Positions 1-10,580 of a DNA stretch of 64,000 nt are shown here, one piece after another (position 1 is the stretch's first letter; each line of letters begins with the position of its first letter). The notes under the pieces are model-generated. The model was not told the origin of the DNA. It searched no databases and saw nothing but the letters and a program-made list of their open reading frames with translations. The translations under genes were made by a program, and so were the position numbers. Source of the stretch: Paracamarosporium sp. OC-R06-R3 (Eukaryota; Ascomycota; Dothideomycetes; Pleosporales; Didymosphaeriaceae); assembly GCA_019828545.1 (NCBI GenBank), contig JACVRA010000364.1:462304-526303 (forward strand). Direction: 5' to 3'.

Positions 1-578
1 TCATGTTCTAAAGTCATACGAAGCAGAGTTTCGCAGGATATCATGCATCAAGGGGTCCAAATAGCGAATTCAATGACAGTAAGAGCGAACCGTTGTCCTG
101 TAGCTATTTACTCTCGTCGCAGACACTCGGACACTCGTCGTATAACCGAATACTCCAGGAAATCTCGTTGACAACTGAGGAAAGAGGGCAGGGTATGAGC
201 ATCAAGGGCGACTAGAGATTCCGTCATGCAAAGCCATGTGAATCAAAGAGACGAAAGGAGTCAGTTAAAGTTCGTGTTGAATCTCAAGGGAGATGCACCA
301 AACATCAACCTTCTCAATTGCATCTTGTGGTATCCAGAGTTACCGCAATGACATCAGGAACGGGCGGGATGGAGTGTTGGACGCTTGGATAGATTAGGAT
401 TTTCTACCTAACCCCAAGCCAAATCATGATCTTTTCACATGCCGATATAGTGCGGGAAGAAGCCCTGAAGATCCCCAATGCTAAGACTCCGTTGCCCTTC
501 CTTGATGTCCGCAGATCCACAATTCATCGCTTGTCGTTTCACTCTCCGATATTCCAATCCTTGCTGCTTGCGAGCCGC
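1..578. other. 3' flank of RPS23, no gene seen
   Basis: Window edge and downstream flank of the minus-strand RPS23 gene. Only short, unconvincing frames are present. I see no RNA gene, repeat or splice-consistent coding sequence. Confidence 0.5.
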
Positions 579-1202
579 TTATGACCTGGGCTTCTCCTTC
601 TTCTCCTTCCACAGAGCAGACAGACCGACACCGGACACCTTGACGACCTTGAAACGCACACCAGGAATATCACCCTTGGCCTTGCCCTTACGACCGAAAC
701 CGGCGAGGAGGACTTCGTCGTTCTCGTCCACGAAGTTAAGGCAACCGTCGTTGGGGACTACTATACGTTAGCCGTGCTCACGCCACAATTTTCTTCGCCA
801 CCTTGTTCACCCGTCTCAATGAAGGTCTAAGATTTGGGGCACGTACCGAAAGCAGTGACCTTCTTTCCGTTCTTGATCAACTGCACCCTGACGCACTTTC
901 GGATAGCGGAGTTGGGCTGCTTGGCCTCGACACCGACCTTCTCAAGGACGATGCCCTTGGCGTGGGAAGAACCACCGAAGGGAGACGACTTGTAGGCGGT
1001 ACCGAGGAGACGCTTCTTGTAGTGGAGATCGGCCCATTTGCCCTCACGACGGGTGTTCTGAAGCTTGCGCGCGGCGTTGAGACCTCTCGGCTGTCCTGTG
1101 TTCCATTGTAAGCTCTTGCGTCGTAGCAACGGGTGCAGCGTGCGAGTCGACAGAATCTTGCGCTGGATGGAACAATGGTTGCAAATGCGTACCTTTACCC
1201 AT
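579..1202 (-). CDS. RPS23: 40S ribosomal protein S23 (uS12)
   Basis: Small-subunit protein uS12, which sits at the decoding centre of the cytosolic ribosome. Three exons are read on the minus strand: 1202-1193 (only 10 nt, encoding MGK plus one base), 1095-847 and 757-579. They join to 145 aa, exactly the family length. Conserved blocks include [20 protein letters not shown] and [20 protein letters not shown], followed by the VPNDGCLNF turn and a KEKKEKPRS end. Pro64 in KQPNSA is the residue known to be hydroxylated by Ofd1/Tpa1-type enzymes in other eukaryotes. The introns of 97 and 89 nt have GTACGC/CAG and GTACGT/TAG ends. The gene shares a 332-bp promoter region with the divergent gene at 1535. 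The start is set by the tiny first exon; reading through the first intron gives a non-conserved N-terminus. Confidence 0.98.
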
Positions 1203-1534
1203 GATGGCGGTATTGTCGATGCAATCGCTGGGTGGGGTGGGTGGTTAGTATGGCGGACTGAAGAAGTTGAAGGTTGCGGGATGCTCTTGCGACAATTCAT
1301 TGTGGGCTTGGCGGAAACCGAAGCGCTAACGCTCGAAGGAGAGCTAGCGCGGAATGCACCTGCCCCACGCACGCTCGCTCTATCATGGACAAGCGTCCCT
1401 CAGCACGCGTGCTACCCCCTCATGTTCCTTCTCTCAATATGAAACCCTTCGTCAACACTACGATCGAGCACTAATTCTGCTTTTCATGCATCAGCGATTG
1501 AAATTGGAAGATAGTTTTTGATTAATAGAGCGCA
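1203..1534. promoter_or_regulatory. Bidirectional promoter, RPS23 / coiled-coil gene
   Basis: The 332 bp between the divergent ATGs at 1202 (-) and 1535 (+) must hold both promoters. No canonical TATA box is clear, which fits ribosomal protein promoters. Inferred from gene arrangement only. Confidence 0.5.
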
Positions 1535-2389
1535 ATGTCTACTAACAAGATCACCAAAACTCCCTCGCGGCTCCCAGCGCCCGCTCTCTTCGTCGGTCCA
1601 CCCTCGCATAACGCCTCTGCTACGTCCCTCCTCCCAGGCACAGGTACCGACAAACCTTCACGTGCCCCCCTAGCCCGACAACGCTCCCTACTATCACCAG
1701 ATGCCAAAAGACCACCCCCGCCAACGACATCCGCCTCCACCTACGAAGGTGACCCTTTGACGCTCATCTCTTCGAACCCCAACGCGCCCTTTGTCCGCCA
1801 CCAGAAGCAGCAGAATGCCGCCGCAGAGGCCGAGCAATCATCGCGTGCCGAAGCAATATGGGCAGAGATGCAAAACACGCTCGAGGAGGTGGAATTGAGC
1901 GCCATAAAAGGGCCGGGCATGACCGTCTTTGGCAGTGAACACAGCCGTGCTTTGGAAGATTTACGCAACGCACAGATCGATCTCGCGAGAGCATGGGCGC
2001 GCTCTGAAGCTGAAGAGTTGGACCAGTCTTCCGAGGAACGTCGTTCTGCCGGGGACACAGATAACAACGTAGCTCAACTTCTCAGCATTCCCGAACGCTC
2101 TACAGAGAAGCCAGGTCAGAGTTCTCCAAATTCGACCAGCAACACTGGCGGCACCTTTGAGAAGAGCAAGCTAGAGGAAGAAACAGAGCACGACATCCAG
2201 CTTAGCAGGAAAAGACGAGAGGCGAACGATCGGTATTTTGAGAAAGTAAATAGAGGAGTGCTGGAGGTCGTCAACAGACTGGAGGAAGTTGCGAAAGCGA
2301 TGAAAACCGTTGAGAGCGAGAGCAAAGAGATTTGGAGTGATAATCAGAGTGCTGAGACAGCAAGCGAAACGGCACCGAGTGTTACTTGA
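1535..2389 (+). CDS. Hypothetical coiled-coil protein, 284 aa
   Basis: Single-exon frame of 284 aa with no domain I can name. Residues 1-75 are rich in Pro, Ser and Thr and probably disordered (for example SRLPAPALFVGPPSH). Residues about 80-165 form a charged, Ala-rich helical stretch containing EMQNTLEEVELSAIKGPGM and HSRALEDLRNAQIDLARAWA. A low-complexity Ser/Asn spacer follows. Residues about 210-270 are a second predicted coiled coil (SRKRREANDRYFEKVNRGVL). There is no signal peptide or membrane segment. The two-helix layout resembles adaptor subunits of BLOC/BORC-like or kinetochore complexes, but I cannot assign it to any. It is divergent from RPS23, so co-expression is possible but not shown. 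The ATG at 1535 is the first in frame. Confidence 0.75.
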   Translation: MSTNKITKTPSRLPAPALFVGPPSHNASATSLLPGTGTDKPSRAPLARQRSLLSPDAKRPPPPTTSASTYEGDPLTLISSNPNAPFVRHQKQQNAAAEAEQSSRAEAIWAEMQNTLEEVELSAIKGPGMTVFGSEHSRALEDLRNAQIDLARAWARSEAEELDQSSEERRSAGDTDNNVAQLLSIPERSTEKPGQSSPNSTSNTGGTFEKSKLEEETEHDIQLSRKRREANDRYFEKVNRGVLEVVNRLEEVAKAMKTVESESKEIWSDNQSAETASETAPSVT

Positions 2390-2657
2390 AGATGAGGAAT
2401 ATTGGCGTTCACCTTGGAGGTTTACGCTTGTCAATCCCAACAAAGGGCGTTAAGACTTGACGAACGTAAAAGCTACCCGCACGAGTAAGGGCAAATGTCT
2501 ATGCCCCAAGTATGGTTCATGTACCACCGTTGGGTACCACGAAGATACCGGAAACGAACAGTGCAGAGCTCGATGAAGACCGATAGTATTGTTTACTTGC
2601 TACCTGTTTTTACATTCCACGCAAATGCTGGATTTTCCCCTCAACAAGCTGTTGTAT

Positions 2658-4200
2658 CTACAGCAAGTACCTATAATCCGGGTTCAGGTCGCCCATCTCC
2701 GTCTTCTCATACTCTGTCAACCCCACATCTCTTACACTCTTCTCTCGACTTCGGTTTGCCATCTGGCACAGGATGAAATACAGCAAGCAGCTAAGCGCAC
2801 TCAACGCCACAAACGCGAGACATATCGAATATCCAGGGATATACTTCGGCGCATCCTTGTCCAGGAACGCATAGACGGCAATGATGCCTCCTATGTTACC
2901 AAAACCGACCTGCCAAGCCGAGCCGATAGCTCTACGGTGATGCCCACCCAAATTCATGTTGAACCAACATACGATAACAGGCATAGCTGTGTACGCACCC
3001 ATGGCGACGAGGAAAAGTGCCGCATACTGCACTTCGCGATTGTCGTGTACAGATATGAGTATCGCGAAGCCCGAGATGGCGACGCAAATTGGGAAGATGC
3101 AGAAGAGGAAGCGGTGCTTCAATCGATCCGAGAACCACGCAACAAGCATAGCGAACCCGAAAGCTGCTGCCCACGGCGGCACAGAATGCAGCTGGGTCTG
3201 GATCTTACTGTATCCATAGCTCTGTATGATGGCGGGCGAGAAGTACGCGTATCCGTATGCCGGGACGATAAGACCAAAGTACATAAAGCCGCCAACAATA
3301 ATCTTCGGGTCTTTGAAAACGCGTCCGACGTCCGCGAGCTTGATGGGTCGCTCTCGCGCGCTTCTGCCTTGGTCGATGCGTAGCCTGGCCTGGACGTATT
3401 CGCGCTCTTCATCCGTAAGCCACTTGACTTCCTCGGGGAAGTTGGGCAGCAAAAAGAAAAAGAAGAATGAAACCACGCAGGTGAGCGTGCCTTCGAGGAT
3501 GAAAATCCAGCGCCAGCCAGCGTAGCCGCGCATGCCGTCCATTTTACCGATTGCGCTGGCGAGCAGGCCGCCGAATGCGCCGGCCAATGTAGTGCTGGAG
3601 AAGAAAAAGCTATATCGCTTTTGGGCTTCCTTTCTGCGATACCACATGCCGATCAGATAGAAGGCGCCTGGAAACATTCCCGTCTCAAACACACCCAGAA
3701 AGAAGCGCGTTGCCAGCAAGCCCGAGTAGTTCTGCACAAAGCCCTGGAGCATGGTGACGAGCCCGAAGCCGAACATGCATATGGAAAGCCAGATTCTCGG
3801 CTTCAACTTCTTGAGTATAACGTTAGAGGGAATCTCAAAGAGAATATATGGGACGAAAAAGATGACGAGCGCGTTGTTATACTTGGTTTTGACCAAGCCG
3901 AGTTCTTTGGAGAGGCCGAAGACGTTGGCATTGGCGATGTTGACGCGGTCCAAGAAGGCTAGTAGGTACATGATGCAGAGGAAGGGCACGACGTGCAGAT
4001 CGATCTTGGTGACTAGCTTGCGCTCCGTGGTATGCGCCGGGCAGAGGACGGTGTCTGGGGCGTCATCGTCATAGTTGGCATCGTAGGCAGGGACCGCAAT
4101 GTCGTCAGACAGGTTGGACGCGTCCTCTGGAGGAGGTCAGTCAGTCAGAGTACAGTGGGTCGTCGACTCGTTAATGCTTACTCTCTTTGTGCGAAAACAT
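2658..4200 (-). CDS. MFS permease, Dal5/TNA1-type anion:cation symporter
   Basis: Plasma-membrane transporter of the major facilitator superfamily, ACS (allantoate permease/TNA1) branch, which takes up small organic anions such as allantoate, nicotinate or vitamins. Exon 1 is 4200-4182 (19 nt, MFSHKE plus one base); a 55-nt intron (GTAAGC...CTCCAG) leads to exon 2, 4126-2658. The product is 495 aa, normal for the family. After an acidic N-terminus, TM1 carries the signature YLLAFLDRVNIANANV. The next helices show FFVPYILFEIPSNVILKK and GFVQNYSGLLATRFFLGVFE. A cytosolic loop (EEREYVQARLRIDQGRSAR) separates the two six-helix halves. The C-terminal tail is short and polar. The substrate cannot be read from sequence. 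It is divergent from the F-box gene at 5243 across about 1 kb. Confidence 0.93.
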
Positions 4201-5242
4201 GGTGACGGTTCCGGTGTGTTGAGCAGCCCAGTGCTGAGCTCTCGCGGACGTGGTCGCAAACGCGTGCTGGATATGTATGTCGCCAGTGCTTTATAGAAGC
4301 AGCTCTCCGTTTTCGCACAGCTGGTGCGTAATATGACTGGAGCTCCCTTGTGCTCGGAACTCGGATTTAGGATTCGGTGAAGGCTGTCGCCCCGCATGTG
4401 CTTGCCCGCTATGGGCTACAACAGCCGACTCGCTGTGTGGCTTGCTCCAAAGAGGCAGCTCGCGTCCGTTCCCCAGACGGAGGAGCCAATCATGCCGGCG
4501 GCGCCGCTCTCGTTCGCAGTGTCATGCGGCGGGCTGTATTGCGTCCTGAGTCAGCCGATGGGCGGTTGTGTAGAGCAGGCCATTTGCTGTGTAGGGCGTG
4601 CGTGCGAGGTTGCTAGTCCTCGTCGAGTTCTCGTGCAGCCAGGGCGCATACCAGCATGCCAGCATACCAGCACACCAGCATGGCCTCGGTTTGCGCTGAT
4701 GCTGCAAGTCAGCTCGTCGCCACCCACGGACCGGGACGCCCACGGGCGATCCGACATCGGACCGGCGGCGGCGACGAGGAATTTCTGGTCGGATGGTCAG
4801 CTAGCGCGCGGCCTGTGCGGCATTCGTTCATGGTCATGGGAAAGTCGCATCGCGTCGATTGAGCCTCAACAGCCCTGCGCGGTGCCCTCGGTGGCTCGCC
4901 ATCCGTGGTAACCATCCCTACGCCCACAGGCTGATGTCCGCATGCGCCCGTGGGCCGGCAAATGCGGCGGATATATTTCTCGCTTAGTCTGGGTCTGGTC
5001 CTTCCCGAGCCACCAGACCTGGAGCGGGAGCCAAGTGTCAGAGCTGCAGGCCCCAAAACCGACGTCTCTCATCCTACTCGCAGCCTTCCGCCCACTCTCC
5101 GCCCCACCTCGCCCTCTACACCTCTGCTCATCGCCCGCGCCCGCGTCCGCGTCCGCTCTATGCTGCTGCCACCGGCGTTTCCCCCAGTGCTCTGACCGTC
5201 GTCTCCTGCATCCCGTTTCAGCGGCTGGTCTGCTGACCAGCA
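4201..5242. promoter_or_regulatory. Intergenic region between divergent MFS and F-box genes
   Basis: About 1.04 kb, GC-rich, lying between two divergent start codons. It contains a short imperfect CCAGCAT/CCAGCAC direct repeat near 4650-4682. A pyrimidine-rich stretch (about 5080-5160) before the ATG at 5243 looks like a fungal 5' leader. No coding potential recognised. Confidence 0.45.
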
Positions 5243-6574
5243 ATGGTTAATTCCAAGGACTTCGCTTTCAGAGTCAACAAGCAAGTGCCCGAAGAGCGGC
5301 CAACCCCACCAGCCTATGGCACCGTTCTCGACTGTCGTCCGCCCGGCGGAAAGCGGGGAAGAAAAGAAAAGGAGGCCACGTCCCGGCCAATAAGGCTGAC
5401 CAGAATCCCAGGTCCGGATGGCGTCGAATCCAAAAAGCGCAAACGAGGAGCCAAAGACTCGAGGACCGGCCACCAAGAATCCGTGGTGGACAGGTATGCC
5501 AACGTCTACACTTCATTGCCCACAACGGCACCTGCACGATTCATCGACCGGCCGCTCACGTCACGAAACCCGCGCTTGCCAACGCCCACCAAGTTCAGGA
5601 GAGGTACAATCTTGAAGAAACAAGTCGACCTGGACAGCTGGTTCACCATTTTGAGGTTTTCAGATCCCGCCCAACTGCTGGAAATGCGCACCAAGATCGC
5701 TTCGTGCTTCCGTTTCCTTAGAGACAATCCCATGCTTTGGAAGCATAGTCGAGATTTCTTTTATGACAAGACTCTTCCGGACCCACCCTCGGTCCTTACA
5801 GAATTTCAATACGCTCACTTGCGGCACGGGCACGGATGCATGAGCTGCCATACGCCATCCACGCGCAAAACGTACTGGGCGTTCCTTCGTCGATGGTGCA
5901 AGACTTGTCTACATTCCAAGATAATAAAAGAACACGAAGTCTTAGATATGCTCAAGGATGTGAGCGACGACCATCTTCTAGATCTCCTCAAGTGTCTGCC
6001 CGTAGCAGTCTTCGATTCGTGGGACAACTACGTAGGAGTTGGACCTGGAAACACGCATCCGCAAAAGAATGCCTACGTGCTTGCAGACGTACAAAAGCTC
6101 TTCGCCGAATACGCCCAAGAACGGGACGAGAACCCTGCAACGTGGCACGCCGAGTACAGGGTGTGGGTGAACAGGAGGGAAAAGGCTGTACAGGAACGGC
6201 ACGACTTCGCACGCAAAATGGAGCTCTGGGAGGACCGCGCGAGACAGTCCAGGTCGTCCGACTTCCATGAAAAGAAGAAAGCACGCAAGAAGTACTTCAA
6301 GCAGAAGGCCGCCTGGCTGACGCCTCCGATTAGTGAGAGAGAGCTGGAAGCATGTCCATCGTATCGGCGCGCCGTCGTCATCCCGAAGATGCCCAATATG
6401 CTGTCTTGGTCCCAGCTCAAACCCAAGATCGAGAAAGAGGTGGCAGAGCTAAGACTGCGGAGCGCAACTCCAGATCAACCCTCTCAATCTGACAGCCTGG
6501 TGCAACACCATCTGCCTTTTTATTCTCCGTATGACAGTAGAACTCCTTCACCGAGCATGGAGTTTTTCTATTAA
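5243..6574 (+). CDS. F-box-like protein with Cys-pair insert
   Basis: Single-exon protein of 443 aa. The N-terminal 60 residues are basic, with candidate nuclear signals GGKRGRKEKE and ESKKRKRGAKD. Residues about 125-180 resemble a divergent F-box: hydrophobic helices DLDSWFTILRF and QLLEMRTKIASCFRFLRDNP, then LWKHSRDFFYD. F-box proteins recruit substrates to SCF ubiquitin ligases through Skp1. Directly after it is a Cys cluster, HGCMSCHTPSTRK and RRWCKTCLHSKI, that could bind one zinc ion; this is a common layout in Pezizomycotina F-box proteins. The rest is highly charged helix (KKKARKKYFKQKAAW) ending in a Pro/Ser-rich tail. No LRR, WD40 or other substrate domain is visible, so the target is unknown. 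Confidence 0.8.
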   Translation: MVNSKDFAFRVNKQVPEERPTPPAYGTVLDCRPPGGKRGRKEKEATSRPIRLTRIPGPDGVESKKRKRGAKDSRTGHQESVVDRYANVYTSLPTTAPARFIDRPLTSRNPRLPTPTKFRRGTILKKQVDLDSWFTILRFSDPAQLLEMRTKIASCFRFLRDNPMLWKHSRDFFYDKTLPDPPSVLTEFQYAHLRHGHGCMSCHTPSTRKTYWAFLRRWCKTCLHSKIIKEHEVLDMLKDVSDDHLLDLLKCLPVAVFDSWDNYVGVGPGNTHPQKNAYVLADVQKLFAEYAQERDENPATWHAEYRVWVNRREKAVQERHDFARKMELWEDRARQSRSSDFHEKKKARKKYFKQKAAWLTPPISERELEACPSYRRAVVIPKMPNMLSWSQLKPKIEKEVAELRLRSATPDQPSQSDSLVQHHLPFYSPYDSRTPSPSMEFFY

Positions 6575-7714
6575 TCCAAGTTTGCGAAACGCCGCAAGAC
6601 ACATGCTTTACGATTCCACGATGGGTATACGTGCCACTTTCGGTGCATTGGGTGGAGTCTGGATGGCATATTAATTAACGTTTCTGATTGGTTCACATTA
6701 ATGACATATGCTGGGAGGATTCTTCATTGTTGTAAAGGGACATTGTTTAGCGCACCAGGACACATGGTACGATTTTATGGATTCATAGGCATGGTTCTCC
6801 TAGTAATTTGAGCGTTATGACACTTTACGGTTTTTGCAGCTTCGCCTGTTCTCCAGGCGATGCGACTAGTAGTCTAAAAATACCTTGTAGACCAATGTTG
6901 ATAATGCGCACCGTGTGATACGGCGTCTGAGGCGGAGGTGGAGCGGAGTGTTCGGCCCACTTTCGCGGCAAGTGGGCCGAAGGCTGATGGCAAGCAACGC
7001 ATCGGATTACACCATCAGCCAGCATCTAGAAGCAGCACTGCTCGGGCTTTACAGACGCAGCCTTGTGTCTGCGAAGACGAGGTTATCATGGACACAATCA
7101 GAGGTGTCTCAAAACCTACCCCTCAATTGCACTCAAGGATGCGGTCGATCCAGAGCTCCGTGGCCAATCACGGGCCACGGAAGTAGGATGACAGATGCAG
7201 TGAGTGAGGGGAACTTGAGGCTCTGCGGACGTCCCAATAAAGACGCTTCTCTCGCCCGCCACATGTTCGTTCTGTTCCTCGGCGTGCCTTTCCACGCTTG
7301 CCCAGTTCACGGCCAACCCTTCGGCGGAGTAAGGCATAGAGCGGTAATCAAGCTGGCTTAGATGAGCAACATGGTTCTAGAAGATGGGCGCGCCGAGTAA
7401 AGCGATTGGCTGCGCGGTACCTGACGACCCACTTCGATAAGTTGCCGGCTAGGTTTTGAAGGAAGAGGATGGAATATCGAGCGTGTTTGCCGCTCAAGCG
7501 CAACCGTTTGGCGTTTTAAGTACCACCCGTATCCGCCCCGACCATCTTCGCCTCTGTCCTCACTTCACTTGCGCCACCAATTGACCTTGGGAAGCTGCGA
7601 AACCTCGTTCCATCGCCCCCGGCTTCTCTTATCGCGGGAGACATTGCGAGACTGTTATAGACATCGGGACCCGAGCCGAGACGCCCATCGACGCTGTAGC
7701 CGTACCTCACCACG
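6575..7714. other. Intergenic region upstream of CCP1
   Basis: 1.1 kb with no supported gene. It contains CCAAT pentamers (for example GGCCAATCACG near 7163, the inverted form ATTGG at 7405-7409, and CCAAT near 7578) that could bind the HAP/CCAAT complex, a known regulator of haem proteins. Pentamers this short occur by chance. Confidence 0.4.
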
Positions 7715-8895
7715 ATGGCATCCGCTTCACGAAGCTTCACCCGCGCTCTGCGCACCGCAGCGCCCACCTTCCGCACCACCTCGACGCGCTCCGCCCGCTT
7801 CGTTGCCCCCCAGCAGGCCTTCCGCCAGCAGTACCAGCGCCGCGGCTATGCTTCCGAGGACTCGCAGAAGGACAGATTCGAGGGCAACCCCAATGGCATG
7901 CTCTACGGTGCCGGTGCTCTCGCTGCCATCGCCGCAGGATATGGCATCTACCTGCTGAACCCTGAGTTGTTCGGCCAATCGAAGAAGGCTCCTGCTGTCT
8001 TCTCTCCACGATTCGAGGACTACCAGGACGTGTACAACGTGATTGCAAAGAGGCTGGAGGAGCACGATGACTACGACGATGGCAGCTACGGACCAGTTCT
8101 TCTCCGACTGGCATGGCACGCCTCCGGAACGTGAGTAACACTGGTATCCCCCATGGCAAGAAATCGTGCTAACATACTTTCAGCTACGACAAGGAGACGG
8201 GCACCGGTGGCTCCAACGGCGCAACCATGCGTTTCGCCCCTGAAGGCGACCACGGTGCCAACGCCGGCCTGAAAGCCGCCCGGGACTTCCTCGAGCCCGT
8301 CAAGGAGCAGTTCCCCTGGATCACCTACTCCGATCTCTGGATCCTCGCGGGCGTAGCCGCCGTCCAAGAAATGCAGGGCCCCAAGATCCCCTACCGCCCC
8401 GGCCGCTCCGACCGCGACGTCTCCTTCTGCACGCCCGACGGCCGTCTCCCCGACGCCTCCAAGGGCGCCAGCCACATCCGCGCCATCTTCGGCCGCATGG
8501 GCTTCGGCGACAAGGAGATGGTTGCTCTCTCGGGCGCACACGCCCTCGGCCGCTGCCACACGGACCGCTCCGGCTTCGACGGCCCCTGGACCTTCAGCCC
8601 TACCACCCTGACCAACGACTACTACAAGCTGCTCCTCGAGGAGAAGTGGTCGTGGAAGAAGTGGAACGGCCCCAAGCAGTTCGAGGACGTCAAGACCAAG
8701 ACCCTCATGATGCTGCCCACAGACATGGAGCTCATCAAGGACAAGTCGTTCCGCGCGTATACCGAGAAGTACGCGAGGGACAACGACGCCTTCTTCAAGG
8801 ACTTCTCCGAGGCCGTCACCACGCTGTTTGAGCTCGGCGTGCCGTTCACGCAGGGCGAGGACCAGCGGTGGGTGTTCAAGAGCTCCTTCGATTAA
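7715..8895 (+). CDS. CCP1: Cytochrome c peroxidase, mitochondrial
   Basis: Class I haem peroxidase of the intermembrane space; it reduces hydrogen peroxide with electrons from ferrocytochrome c. Exons 7715-8130 and 8184-8895 are joined over a 53-nt intron (GTGAGT...TTTCAG), giving 375 aa. The N-terminus is a basic, Ser/Arg-rich mitochondrial presequence followed by a hydrophobic sorting segment (about residues 66-82, [17 protein letters not shown]), as in the bipartite signal of yeast Ccp1. Catalytic residues are present: distal Arg131, Trp134 and His135 in [11 protein letters not shown]; proximal haem ligand His258 in [11 protein letters not shown]; radical-forming Trp274 in GPWTFSP; and Asp319 in [10 protein letters not shown]. 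The His-Trp spacing of 16 matches yeast H175/W191. The ATG gives a complete presequence. A long antisense frame across exon 2 is a codon-bias shadow. Confidence 0.98.
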
Positions 8896-10580
8896 GCATA
8901 GTATGTCGGCGAGTTGGTTGGGAGTCGAGTGGAATGGTGAGAAGCAGAGAAGGCGGTTGCATCCTGGAAGTCCAGCACAACGATGAGATAGATATCCTAC
9001 TAGACCGTGTTTAGAGCGACTAGACGCATGCATGGTGGTCGCGCCACCGACTTTTCCTTTTATCGCGCTTTGTAGATGGGGTGGAGATGAGGTGTGTATA
9101 TATATATCCTCATTGTCTTCGACCTGGTGTTTGTACGCTAGGGTGGTGTAGTTGAATAAGAGTGTTTGTTCAAGAGAAAATCCCTGTTTTCTGGATTACT
9201 GCGCTGTTTTGAGTAAGTGATTGATTGATAGACATCATCCTATACTTGAACTTCCTCAACCTAGCTCTATCCAACTCTACTAGGTTGAATTTATCTTACC
9301 CAAACTGTGCATCCTGATCCCCCACCTAGCTCTGTAAATACCCCCTCCCTATCAACCTAGCCTACCACATACGACCTACATCAACCCACGACCGACGCCT
9401 CCCGTGCACAAAGACCACCAAATCACTCTATCACCCCATAACCTCTTTACGTAGATACTCCCACAATCCACCCTTCATCTACACTCCTCCCCTCAAATCA
9501 AATCCCCGTCTCAAAACTCACTACCATCCACATACCAGACACCTACACAGCAACAGCATAAAAACATGACACAACAAAACGAGACGAAGCTCATTCATTC
9601 CCCGAAGAAGCCGGATTAGAACGCCTGCTTAGTTAGTGTATAAGCGTTAGTTTGTAAGTGTATTCGCGTGATGACGAGGAGCTATTTTCGTGGGTTGAGA
9701 TGGTAGATGAGTGGAGCTGGGTACCGCGGTGGTATCTGGGCTTGATTGGAATTGGAACGGAGGTTGGTATTTGGGGGTGGGTTGTGATGGGGTGTAAGCT
9801 TGGGTTTGTTGGGAAATGGGGAGGGGGTGTGTATGCTGATGGAGGGAGATGGGTGGTCGGGTTCTGTGTTTCTGTGGTGCTCTTGTGTTGATGGAAATGG
9901 GAATTTATGCGTCGCCGGGTATACATGTGGATGTGGTGTTGGGATGGGTGTTGGTGCGTGTTTGGAGTGTGGGATTGGGAGAGTGGAGGTGAGGGATTTT
10001 GTGGGTGGGTGGAGTATGGGGTGAGGAGAGGGTTGTTGATGGGGTGAAAAGGTGCTGGGGGTGTAAATGTAAGGTGTAAAAGGTGGTAGATGGTTTGGGT
10101 GTGGATTCGGGGTTTGGATGGTGTGGTTGAGCAGTAAGGAGATGCTGGTTAGGATGAGTTGTGATGCGTTGGTTGAGCAGGTTGGTATTTAGTTTACGGT
10201 CGTTGGAAAATTCAATTGTGCCTGATAATTTCTTTTCAATGTTGATGGAGTATCGACGGTGGGTCTAGTGTTGCTCAATCACGGAGACGAAGTTTAGGTA
10301 GAGGGCTGAAGGATAACACACGATTTCAAAACTTTTCGCCTCTGGACGGGAATAACAATCCCCATGATTTGAAATTATGGCTCCGCGACTGCACTGACTA
10401 GTTGCAGCGAAGAAGGTCGGTCGTTCATATCCGGGCACAGATGTGGAAAAAGCGGGGTACATTTATAGGAAGATCGACCGTGCAGGTATCAATCTCTATC
10501 TTTGAGCGACAAACCACGACCACTAGCCCGGCATAAAAGCACTGCGTAACCTTTGGTATTTCTTTCCTGTGTTTGCCACG
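8896..10580. other. CCP1 3' region and gene-free interval with strand skew
   Basis: 1.7 kb with no supported gene. A TATATATAT run lies near 9099. About 9240-9560 is C-rich and G-poor on the plus strand, and 9650-10160 is G-rich and C-poor, so the base skew flips near 9600. Tannase promoter elements lie at the right end, with an ATAAAAG box near 10532. Confidence 0.5.
9802..9827 (+). other. G-quadruplex motif
   Basis: Four G runs of at least three (9802-9804, 9811-9813, 9818-9821, 9823-9827) are separated by loops of 6, 4 and 1 nt, meeting the standard G4 consensus. It lies in the G-rich half of the skewed region downstream of CCP1. Folding in vivo is not shown. Confidence 0.55.

Noticed and set aside
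827..1372. 181-codon frame extending RPS23 upstream
   Set aside because: It reads through the first intron; the conserved MGK start lies on the separate 10-nt exon at 1202-1193.
8086..9033. 315-codon minus-strand frame over CCP1 exon 2
   Set aside because: Shadow of the GC-rich third positions of CCP1; sequence is low-complexity Leu/Gly/Val with no family.
9633..9926. 97-codon minus-strand Pro/Thr/His-rich frame
   Set aside because: Product of the strong base skew (G-rich plus strand); low complexity only.
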